From Pseudomonadota bacterium (lineage in GTDB: Bacteria > Pseudomonadota > Alphaproteobacteria > Acetobacterales > Acetobacteraceae), in contig JAJXXT010000109.1 in assembly GCA_021780935.1 (NCBI GenBank), forward strand, positions 1-13,619: DNA of 13,619 nucleotides, in the 5' to 3' direction. The notes under the pieces were generated by a model, which saw only the letters and a program-made list of their open reading frames with translations, ran no database searches and had not been told where the DNA came from. Numbering within the stretch: the stretch's first letter is position 1; every line of letters begins with the position of its first letter. This document shows positions 6,674-12,973 of this stretch, one piece after another. The translations under genes and the position numbers were made by a program.

Positions 6674-7825
6674 CTATACAATGCCCAGCGCCGCGACCCA
6701 ATCGGCGAAGGGCTGCCACAGCGCCGCCGCGGCCTGGCTGCCGGCGGCCATGCCGATATGCCCTGCCGCCGGCCGGTGCAGCGTGGCGCCGGGAATCAGC
6801 AGCGCCAGGGGCTCGGCGGATTCCGGGGCCACGATGCGGTCGCGCGCGGGCACCGCGACGAACGCTGGCCGGCGCAGCGCCTGCGGCAGCACCGGCAGGC
6901 CCGCGACCCGCCAGGCGCCGCGCGCCGGGGTGTTCTCGCCATACCAGCCGGCCAGGCACTCGCGCGCCACCGGTGCCGCGAGCGGCACGCCGTCGTTGAG
7001 CCAGTCCTCCAGCGCCACGAACAACTGTGCCCGTCGCCCTTCCGGATCGAGGCGGGCGAAGCTGCGGTATTTGCGCGCGATGCTCCAGGGATCGAGCATC
7101 GCGAACAGGAGTTGCAGCGCATCCACCGGCAGGGTCCGGGAAAACGCGAGCAGCGGCTCGGCCAGCGGCAGCAGCCGGGCCAGCGCCTGCGCCGGTTCCG
7201 CGCCGGCGGCATGGAAATCCCACGGCGTGGCCAGCAGCGCGAGCGCGCGCACCAGCTCCGGCCGGCGCAGGGCCGCGGCGAGCGCGAGGTTGCCACCCAT
7301 GCAGTAGCCGGCCAGCACCACGGGACCGTCGGCCGCCGCGGCCGCGAGCGCGCGCTCGAGCCTGCCGGCGATGTAGTCGGTCAGGGTATAACCCCGCTCC
7401 ACCTCGCCCGGCCAACCCCAGTCCAGCAGCAATGGCCGCAACCCGGCGCCGGCGAGATGGCGCATCATCGACAGGCCGGGAGCCAGATCCAGCACATAGG
7501 CGCGGTTCACCAGGCTCGGCACGAACAGCACCACGGGCCCGGCGCCGCCGTAATCGAGCAACCGGGAGCCGCCTTCGGACCAGATCGCGGCCGGATCGGG
7601 CAGGTCGCGATGCCAGGGGTGGCGGCGATAGGCGGCGATACCCCGGATCAGCTCACGGTCGGCGGTGAGCGCCTCTTGCAGCACCGCCTGCGGGAGACCG
7701 CCGGCGCCGGTGCGGGCCAGCCTCTCCAGCAGTGCCTGGGCCTGCGCCGCCGTTGCCGCGTTCCAGTTCCACGAGGCGCTGTTCGAGGTCGCGCAGGCGG
7801 CCACCGAGGCGCTCGATCTCAGCAT
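6674..7825 (-). CDS. phaC: Poly(3-hydroxyalkanoate) synthase PhaC, short class III/IV-like
   Basis: An alpha/beta-hydrolase-fold enzyme that polymerises 3-hydroxyacyl-CoA on the granule surface. Numbered from the ATG at 7825 it has 383 residues. The lipase-like box GYCMGG (173-178) gives nucleophile C175, with D329 (VPARDRIVAPE) and H356 (AAGHIGM) completing the triad. Its size is near class III/IV PhaC (about 355-360) rather than class I (about 590). It is paired with a small upstream partner, as those classes are. The start is uncertain. Family-like sequence begins only near residue 30 (AQALLERLARTG). The available starts are ATG 7897, ATG 7825 and GTG 7804, all overlapping the upstream gene out of frame and none with a clear Shine-Dalgarno, although GGGCGG precedes 7897. 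phaA follows directly. Confidence 0.87.
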   Translation of the reverse strand: MLRSSASVAACATSNSASWNWNAATAAQAQALLERLARTGAGGLPQAVLQEALTADRELIRGIAAYRRHPWHRDLPDPAAIWSEGGSRLLDYGGAGPVVLFVPSLVNRAYVLDLAPGLSMMRHLAGAGLRPLLLDWGWPGEVERGYTLTDYIAGRLERALAAAAADGPVVLAGYCMGGNLALAAALRRPELVRALALLATPWDFHAAGAEPAQALARLLPLAEPLLAFSRTLPVDALQLLFAMLDPWSIARKYRSFARLDPEGRRAQLFVALEDWLNDGVPLAAPVARECLAGWYGENTPARGAWRVAGLPVLPQALRRPAFVAVPARDRIVAPESAEPLALLIPGATLHRPAAGHIGMAAGSQAAAALWQPFADWVAALGIV

Positions 7826-8105
7826 CGCGAGGGTCAGGTGCAGCAGCAGCGGGCGCGGCCCCCGGCGTGGCGGCGGCGGCGCGGGCGGTGTGGTCATGAA
7901 AACCGCCCGCGGCTGCGGCGCCACGCGGCATCGCCGCGACCATGGCGGCGGCGGCGCCGGCCCACATCGAAAGCAGCGTGGTCCATGCCTCCTGCGCCTC
8001 CCGGTCGGTGGCCAGCGCCGCGAGTTCCGTCTCCACCAGGGTGATCCAGTCGCGCGCCAGCTCCCGCAGCTCCTCGGGACTGTCCCGCTCGCCTTGCACG
8101 CTCAT
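7653..8105 (-). CDS. Small PhaE-like PHA synthase partner (coiled-coil protein)
   Basis: A 150-residue open frame directly upstream of phaC. Residues 10-60 form an acidic amphipathic helix region (ELARDWITLVETELAALAT). An Ala/Pro-rich linker (62-92) follows, then a heptad-like coiled coil (93-117, DAEIERLGGRLRDLEQRL). The arrangement recalls PhaE, or the small class IV synthase subunit, which activates the short PhaC. The identification is inferred from position and layout, not from a recognised motif. From residue 118 on, the frame turns into Gly/Arg/Pro-rich shadow sequence while the phaC frame takes over, so the natural C-terminus may be near base 7750. The GGAG at 8107-8110 suits a GTG at 8099 (7-base spacing) better than the ATG at 8105. 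It diverges from phaR and probably opens the synthase operon. Confidence 0.65.
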   Translation of the reverse strand: MSVQGERDSPEELRELARDWITLVETELAALATDREAQEAWTTLLSMWAGAAAAMVAAMPRGAAAAGGFHDHTARAAAATPGAAPAAAAPDPRDAEIERLGGRLRDLEQRLVELERGNGGAGPGTAGEAGPHRRRRSPAGGAARGAHRRP

Positions 8106-8297
8106 GCTCCATTCCGGCTCCCGCGGCGCGCATCATAGGGCGGCGCGGCGGCGCGGAAAACGGTGCCGCCGCGCGCGGCGGGGGCGATTCATGCCGCAAC
8201 GCGGAATTCGGTTGCACCAGGCACCGCCGAACGGGGCGCCTATCCTTGTTGCATCGCGGCATGCTAGGAATGTCGACCCAAAGCCGCGAGGACCGCG
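8106..8297. promoter_or_regulatory. Divergent regulatory region, phaE-like/phaC operon and phaR; candidate PhaR sites
   Basis: The 192-base spacer between the synthase operon and phaR holds three copies of one pentamer: GCAAC at 8196-8200, GTTGC at 8211-8215 and GTTGC at 8248-8252. The first two form an inverted pair 10 bases apart around GAATTC. A TGC-N6-GCA pair spans the third (8251-8262). PhaR regulators of alphaproteobacteria bind TGC/GCA-containing sites at their own promoter and at pha promoters, so this is a plausible shared operator. Core -35/-10 boxes are not clear. The phaR ribosome site GCGAGGA lies at 8286-8292. Confidence 0.5.
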
Positions 8298-8906
8298 ATG
8301 ACCAACCCCTCCCCGGCCGAACCGCAGACCAAACCGGCTGCGCCGCCGGTGGTGGTGAAGAAGTACGCCAACCGCCGCCTCTACAACACCGAAAGCTCGA
8401 CCTACATCACGCTCGACAATCTCGCCGACATGGTCCGCGACGGGCGCGATTTCGTCGTCTACGACGCCAAGACGGGCGAGGACATCACCCGCTCGGTGCT
8501 GACGCAGATCATCGTCGAGGAGGAGAACAAGGGCCGCAACCTGCTGCCGACCGGCTTCCTGCGGCAGTTGATCGGCTTCTACGGCGATTCCATGCAGACT
8601 CTGGTGCCGCGGTACCTGGAGCAGGCCCTGGAGAGCTTTGCGCAGCAGCAGGAGCAGATGCGCGACGCCGTGCAGAAGACGATGGGCACGTTCTTCCCCT
8701 TCGACATGGAGGAGGTGGGGCGGCAGAACCGGGCCATGATGGAGCGGGCGATGAGCCTGTTCACACCGTTCCGCCCCGAGCATGGCGGCCCGACGCCGCC
8801 GGCGGCCGCGACCTCGCGCGACACCGAGATCGAAGGGCTGCACGCCGAGATCGCCGATCTGCGCCGCCAGCTGGCCGAGGTCAGGCACGAGGCGCACAAG
8901 AAGTAG
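8298..8906 (+). CDS. phaR: PHA-synthesis transcriptional repressor PhaR
   Basis: A 202-residue cytosolic and granule-associated regulator. The N-terminal DNA-binding domain runs from VVVKKYANRRLYNTESSTYITL (18-39) to about 80 (LTQIIVEEENKG), a signature of the PHB/PHA accumulation regulator family. A PHB_acc region (about 83-160, GFLRQLIGFYGDSMQTLVPRYLEQ) and a C-terminal coiled coil (175-198) follow. Known homologues bind both DNA and PHB polymer, repressing phasin and pha genes until polymer accumulates. The ATG follows GCGAGGA by 5 bases. It diverges from the synthase operon, so one spacer can serve both autoregulation and control of phaC. It converges on panE with only 28 bases between stop codons. 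This PhaR is unrelated to the class IV synthase subunit of the same name. Confidence 0.96.
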   Translation: MTNPSPAEPQTKPAAPPVVVKKYANRRLYNTESSTYITLDNLADMVRDGRDFVVYDAKTGEDITRSVLTQIIVEEENKGRNLLPTGFLRQLIGFYGDSMQTLVPRYLEQALESFAQQQEQMRDAVQKTMGTFFPFDMEEVGRQNRAMMERAMSLFTPFRPEHGGPTPPAAATSRDTEIEGLHAEIADLRRQLAEVRHEAHKK

Positions 8907-8926
8907 CGCGCGCTGCCGGCCGCGCG
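8907..8926. terminator. Possible small hairpin between phaR and panE
   Basis: CGCGCG at 8907-8912 and 8921-8926 can pair around an 8-base loop directly after the phaR stop. In such GC-rich sequence a 6-bp stem is weak evidence, and no T-run follows. It is listed because the two genes converge here with no other room for termination. Confidence 0.25.
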
Positions 8927-8934
8927 GCGGCGGC

Positions 8935-9915
8935 TCAGCCGTTGTAGCAGCCCGCCCGCCGTGCCCGCTCGCGCACCAGCGCCAGCACCGCCGCGCATAG
9001 CGGCATCGCCTGTCCGGTGAGCGCGCCGAGTTCCACCACCGCGCCGAGCAGCGCGTCGATCTCCATCGGCCGGCCGCGTTCCAGATCCTGCAGCATCGAG
9101 GTCTTGTGCGCGCCGACCTCGGCGGCGCCGTCGATGCGCTTGTCCACGTCGATGACGAAACGAACGCCGAGCGCCACCGCCACCGCCTGCGCCTCCAGCA
9201 TCATCGCGCGCGCGAGGCCACGCAGGTCCGCCTGCCCGGTGATCCGGTCCAGCGTGGCGCCGGTGAGCGCCGAGACCGGGTTGAACGTCAGGTTGCCCCA
9301 GAGCTTGACCCAGATCTCGTCGCGGATGCGCGGCCGGACCGGCGCCTTGAAGCCAGCCGCCAGCAGCGCCTTCGACAGCACCTCGACGCGCGCCGAGCGG
9401 CTGCCGTCCGGCTCGCCGAGGCTGAACCGGTCGCCATAGCTGTGCTCGACGACGCCGGGCTCGACCACCTCGGCCGCGGGATAGACGACGCAGCCGATCG
9501 CCTGTGCCGGCGGCAAGGTACGCGAGACCACGCCGCCGGGATCGACGCTCGCCACCACGCGGCCGCGCCAGGGCGAGTCGAGCCCGTGGAAATACCAGTA
9601 GGGAATCCCGTTGACGGCGGTCACCAGCATCGTCTGCGGCGACATCATGCGCGCGATGTCGGCGGCGACCGCCGGCAGCGAATGGGCCTTCAGCGTCACG
9701 ATCACGGCGTCCTGCACACCGGCCTCGGTGGCGTCGGCGCAGGCGCGCGGATGCGCGGTGATCGTTTCGCCGCCGGAAATGACCCGCAGGCCGCGCTCGC
9801 GCATCGCCGCGAGGTGCGGGCCGCGGGCGACCACCGTCACGTCCTGCCCGCTCGCCGCCAGCCGCGCGGCGATCAGCCCGCCTATCGCGCCGGCGCCGAA
9901 GACGGCGATTTTCAC
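8935..9915 (-). CDS. panE: 2-Dehydropantoate 2-reductase family protein (ketopantoate reductase)
   Basis: A 326-residue NADPH-dependent oxidoreductase of the ApbA/PanE family, which reduces ketopantoate to pantoate on the way to pantothenate and CoA. The dinucleotide loop GAGAIGG is at 7-13 and LKAHSLPAV at 75-83. K204 and N208 (IWVKLWGNLTFNPVSALTG) have the spacing of the PanE catalytic pair. The motif HKTSMLQDLERGRPMEID (270-287) is typical of the C-terminal domain. The start is the GTG at 9915, which overlaps the acyl-CoA ligase stop as GTGA, so translation is probably coupled. Many genomes have several paralogues of this family, and the pairing with an oxalyl-CoA-synthetase-like enzyme leaves open another 2-oxoacid substrate. 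Confidence 0.88.
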   Translation of the reverse strand: MKIAVFGAGAIGGLIAARLAASGQDVTVVARGPHLAAMRERGLRVISGGETITAHPRACADATEAGVQDAVIVTLKAHSLPAVAADIARMMSPQTMLVTAVNGIPYWYFHGLDSPWRGRVVASVDPGGVVSRTLPPAQAIGCVVYPAAEVVEPGVVEHSYGDRFSLGEPDGSRSARVEVLSKALLAAGFKAPVRPRIRDEIWVKLWGNLTFNPVSALTGATLDRITGQADLRGLARAMMLEAQAVAVALGVRFVIDVDKRIDGAAEVGAHKTSMLQDLERGRPMEIDALLGAVVELGALTGQAMPLCAAVLALVRERARRAGCYNG

Positions 9916-11450
9916 GCCGTGAGCCCGAGCTTGGCGGCGAGCCCGATGCGCTGGAGCTTGCCGGTCGCTCCCTTCGGGATTTCCGGCATGAACAGGATGC
10001 GGCGCGGCACCTTGAAGGCGGCGAGCCGCTGCGCCGCGAATTCGCGCAACGCCGCCTCCTCCAGCGTCTGCCCCTCGCGCAGCACCACGGCCGCGGCGAC
10101 CTCCTCGCCCAGCTTGTCGTGCGGCATCGCGAAAGTAACCACCTGGACCACTGCCGGATGGTCCATCAGCACGGCATCGACCTCCAGCGGCGAAACCTTC
10201 TCGCCGCCGCGATTGATGATCTCCTTGAGCCGTCCGGTCAGGCGCAGATAGCCGTGCGCGTCGAGCGTGCCCTGGTCGCCGGTGCGGAACCAGCCATGGG
10301 TGAACGCCTTGGCGTTGGCGTCGGGGTTGTTGTCGTAGCCGGCGGTGACGTTGGGGCCGCGGATCACCACTTCGCCGAGCGCGCCCGGCGGCAGGATCTT
10401 GCCGGCATCGTCCATGATCGCGATCTCCGGCCCGGCCGCACGCCCGACCGACCCGGCGTGGCGCGCCGCCGGCGGCAGCGGGTTGGAGGCCATCTGGTGG
10501 GCGGCCTCGGTCATGCCGTAGGCCTCGATCACCGGCACGCCGAACGTCCGCTCGAGCTCCTCCATCACCTGCGGCGGCAGGGACGAGGAGGAGGAACGGA
10601 TGAAGCGCAGACGCCCCGCGGCGATCGCTTCGCGATGGCGCGCGGCGAGCGGCAGGATCGTCTGGTGCATGGTCGGAACCGCGGTGAACCAGGAGGGCCG
10701 GGCGGCGGCGAACCAGGCGAAGAAACGGAACGCATTGAAGCCGGGCGAGCACACCACCGAAGCACCCGCGCCGAGCGAGGCCAGCACCGCCGCGATCAGC
10801 CCGTGGATGTGGAACAGCGGCATGACGTTGAGGCAGGTATCGTCCGGCGTGAGCGCCAGCGAGGCGCCGATATGCGCGGCCGACGCGGTGACGTTGCGAT
10901 GGCTGAGCGGGACGATCTTGGGCCGCGCCGTGGTGCCGGAGGTGTGCAGGACCAGCGCGATGTCGTCGGGCCCGGCCATGCCGGGCCGCGCCGCGGTGCC
11001 GGCGAGCGGCGTTTCCGGCGCCAGCGTGAAACTGCCGGCGGCCGCGTCGGGCACCACCTCGACGATGGGGATGCCCCGCTCGGCGGCGACGGCGCGCGCC
11101 GGGCTGGCCTGGCCGCGCGCGATGAGCAGGGCCCTGGCGCCGAGATCGTCCAGGTAAAACGCGAACTCCTCGGTGCGGTAGGCGGGGTTGAGCGGCGCCG
11201 TGGTGGCGGCGCAGGCGACGGTGACGAAGGTCGAGGCGGCCTGCGGGCCGTTGGGCAGCACCAGCGCCACGCGGTCGCCGCGGCCGATGCCCATGGCATT
11301 GAGGCCGGCGACCGTGGCACCGGCCAGGTCGCGAAGCGCCGCGTAGGTCAGCGGCGGGCGCGCATCGGCGTCGGCGGTGGCGGCGATCGCGGGCGCGCTG
11401 GCATCCCCGCGCGCGAGCAGCGTTTCGATCGTGGTCGGCTGATGGGCCAT
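9912..11450 (-). CDS. AMP-forming acyl-CoA ligase, oxalyl-CoA synthetase (AAE3/Pcs60)-like
   Basis: A 512-residue ANL-superfamily enzyme that adenylates a carboxylate and transfers it to CoA. The ATP loop LHTSGTTARPK (168-178), YGMTEA (311-316), GWFRTGD (386-392), GRLKEIINRGGEKVSP (406-421) and PKGATGKLQR (492-501, catalytic K498) are complete. PLFHIHGLIA (211-220), FIRSSSSSLPP (283-293) and EAAHQMASNPLPP (315-327) match the oxalyl-CoA synthetase branch (plant AAE3, yeast Pcs60) more than medium- or long-chain ligases. Oxalate as substrate is inferred, and no oxalyl-CoA decarboxylase or formyl-CoA transferase is in the window. The ATG is preceded by CGGAGG at a 6-base spacing. panE overlaps its stop by 4 bases. 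Confidence 0.88.
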   Translation of the reverse strand: MAHQPTTIETLLARGDASAPAIAATADADARPPLTYAALRDLAGATVAGLNAMGIGRGDRVALVLPNGPQAASTFVTVACAATTAPLNPAYRTEEFAFYLDDLGARALLIARGQASPARAVAAERGIPIVEVVPDAAAGSFTLAPETPLAGTAARPGMAGPDDIALVLHTSGTTARPKIVPLSHRNVTASAAHIGASLALTPDDTCLNVMPLFHIHGLIAAVLASLGAGASVVCSPGFNAFRFFAWFAAARPSWFTAVPTMHQTILPLAARHREAIAAGRLRFIRSSSSSLPPQVMEELERTFGVPVIEAYGMTEAAHQMASNPLPPAARHAGSVGRAAGPEIAIMDDAGKILPPGALGEVVIRGPNVTAGYDNNPDANAKAFTHGWFRTGDQGTLDAHGYLRLTGRLKEIINRGGEKVSPLEVDAVLMDHPAVVQVVTFAMPHDKLGEEVAAAVVLREGQTLEEAALREFAAQRLAAFKVPRRILFMPEIPKGATGKLQRIGLAAKLGLTA

Positions 11451-11511
11451 CTCGTGCCTCCGGGCGTGGCGGTCCCTCCCGCCATAGCCCCGGGCCGGCG
11501 CGACGAAAAGG

Positions 11512-11733
11512 TCAGCCGAGAACGCGGTAGAGCCAGAGTCCGACCGTGGCGATCAAGGCCCAGCCGCCGACCGACAGCAGCAGGACGACCGGATAGGCGA
11601 TGTCGGGGGGAAGGCGGTCGCGTTCCTCGCGGCGGACCTCGCCGCGCCAGGCCTCCTCCACGGCGCCGTGGCTGGCGGCCGCGGCGACGGGCTGGAACCG
11701 GACAGCGACGGGCAGGACAGGCACGGCTTCCAT
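11512..11733 (-). CDS. Small single-helix membrane protein, unknown function
   Basis: 73 residues: an Ala/Val-rich N-terminus, a charged middle (about 26-42, EEAWRGEVRREERDR) and one hydrophobic helix at about 46-69 (YPVVLLLSVGGWALIATVGL) ending in the basic YRVLG. A GGAG lies about 9 bases before the ATG, and the frame sits in its own slot between larger genes, 61 bases upstream of the acyl-CoA ligase. A C-terminal anchor with the N-terminal part in the cytosol is likely from the charges. No family is recognised. Confidence 0.55.
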   Translation of the reverse strand: MEAVPVLPVAVRFQPVAAAASHGAVEEAWRGEVRREERDRLPPDIAYPVVLLLSVGGWALIATVGLWLYRVLG

Positions 11734-11850
11734 GGCGCGACTCCGACGAGATGGCCGGACCGTTTTCCACTGTCACCGTTAAGCCATCGTTTCGATTCGC
11801 TACACCCTGCAAGATTCGTCGCAGCCAGCACGCCAGGCACGCGGCCGGCG
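11734..11850. other. Spacer between the acetyltransferase and the small membrane gene
   Basis: 117 bases, less GC-rich at 11760-11820 than its neighbours. On the minus strand it includes the stretch around GAATCGAAACGATGGCTTAACGG. It may hold a promoter for the small membrane gene. I see no clear promoter boxes, terminator or RNA. Confidence 0.3.
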
Positions 11851-12855
11851 TCACCGCTCGAGGTCGAGCCAGTGCATGTCCATCACATCGGTGGCAAAGC
11901 GCGTCTTGTAGCGGGCTTCCCCGGCCAGAAAATCGTAGACGTCGCGACCCGCCGCGGCGTGCTCCTCGATCGCCAGCCAGTGGCAGACCTGGCCGATGCT
12001 CGGGCCCGCCGCCGTGCCGGCGAAGCCCGACTGATAGGCCAGCACCCGGCCGTCGTGGACGAAGTTGTAGAGCAGACCCAGCAGGCGCGGGCCGGCGGTG
12101 ATGCGCAGCAGCTCCGCCTCGCCGCGCGGCAACGCCCGCGCCAGCAGGGCCTCGTGGAAGCGGGCGAAGAACGGCTCGCGGAAGGCGCCCGGCTGGCCGC
12201 GCGCGCGCCACGACGCCTGGTGCAGCCCGGCCATCTCGTGCAGGAAGGCGAGCGCCTCGGCTTCGTCCCCGGCCCGCGCGAGGGTAAGCGGCCCGGCGGC
12301 TTCCAGCGCCCGGCGCGCGCGGCGAAGCTGCTGGCGGGCGTTGGCCGAAAGCAGCGGCGCGATGCCACCCGAGGACCGGACCCGACCGAGATCGACCCAG
12401 GGCGCCGGGCGCGGCTCCGCCCGCCGCCAGGCCTTTCCGGTCGCGCGCGCGGCGAGCAGCGTCGGCTCCTCGACACCGCTCAGCACCAGATGGCCATGGC
12501 GCAAGGCGGCGCGCAGGCAATCGGCGATCAGCGCGGGATCCCGGGCGAGCACCCCGTTATGCTCGATGAACGGCGTATCGAGGACGCGGCGGCCGGCCTC
12601 GTGCAGCCAGAGCCGCGCCCGCCCGAACCAGCGCCGGCGGCGGTTGAACAGGGCGAGCGCCACCGTCTCGCCGGCCGCCTCGCCGGCCACCAGCAACGGC
12701 GCGTCGAAACGTTCCGCCGCCAGGCAGCCGACCCAGGTCCAGGACGTGAAGAACGAGGCTCCGGCGAGCGACTCGAGAGCGCGCCAGCGCCAACCGAGCG
12801 CCTCCCATGCCGCCGCGTCGCCCGGCTCGATCGGCGAGACCGTCACCGTTGCCAT
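11851..12855 (-). CDS. BioF2-like/FemAB-type acetyltransferase (CelD/BcsL family)
   Basis: A 334-residue GNAT-fold protein of the Acetyltransf_6 (BioF2-like) group, members of which often act in envelope or exopolysaccharide synthesis. The N-terminal half has the FFTSWTWVGCLA segment (35-46). The acetyltransferase core runs from about 165 (ANARQQLRRARRALEAAG) through LLRITAGPRLLGLLYNF (249-265) and the family-typical YDFLAGEARYKTRFA (307-321). Acceptor and donor are unknown. The start at 12855 was chosen because it begins family-like sequence (MATVTVSPIEPGDAAAW). An in-frame ATG at 12885 would add ten residues. Neither has a strong Shine-Dalgarno. It diverges from the YdcF-like gene. Confidence 0.8.
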   Translation of the reverse strand: MATVTVSPIEPGDAAAWEALGWRWRALESLAGASFFTSWTWVGCLAAERFDAPLLVAGEAAGETVALALFNRRRRWFGRARLWLHEAGRRVLDTPFIEHNGVLARDPALIADCLRAALRHGHLVLSGVEEPTLLAARATGKAWRRAEPRPAPWVDLGRVRSSGGIAPLLSANARQQLRRARRALEAAGPLTLARAGDEAEALAFLHEMAGLHQASWRARGQPGAFREPFFARFHEALLARALPRGEAELLRITAGPRLLGLLYNFVHDGRVLAYQSGFAGTAAGPSIGQVCHWLAIEEHAAAGRDVYDFLAGEARYKTRFATDVMDMHWLDLER

Positions 12856-12973
12856 GCGCTGCCAGTGCGGCGCGGCGCGGGTCATGTCAACGCTGGCGTT
12901 CGATCGCCGCCGGCTGGCGCCCCTATCGCAGCCGACCTGCATCGGGCAGGCTGCGACCATCGGAGACGATCGC
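12856..12973. promoter_or_regulatory. Divergent spacer between the acetyltransferase and the YdcF-like gene
   Basis: 118 bases that should carry promoters for both directions. A CATG at 12883-12886 supplies an alternative ATG to each strand: minus at 12885, in frame with the acetyltransferase, and plus at 12884, in frame with the YdcF-like gene. GGAG at 12962-12965 supports the GTG start at 12974. No convincing -35/-10 pair was found. Confidence 0.35.

Noticed and set aside
8935..10752. A 605-codon minus frame that would fuse part of the acyl-CoA ligase region to panE
   Set aside because: The first part is an out-of-frame Arg-rich shadow of the ligase. The true panE begins at the GTG at 9915, which overlaps the ligase stop.
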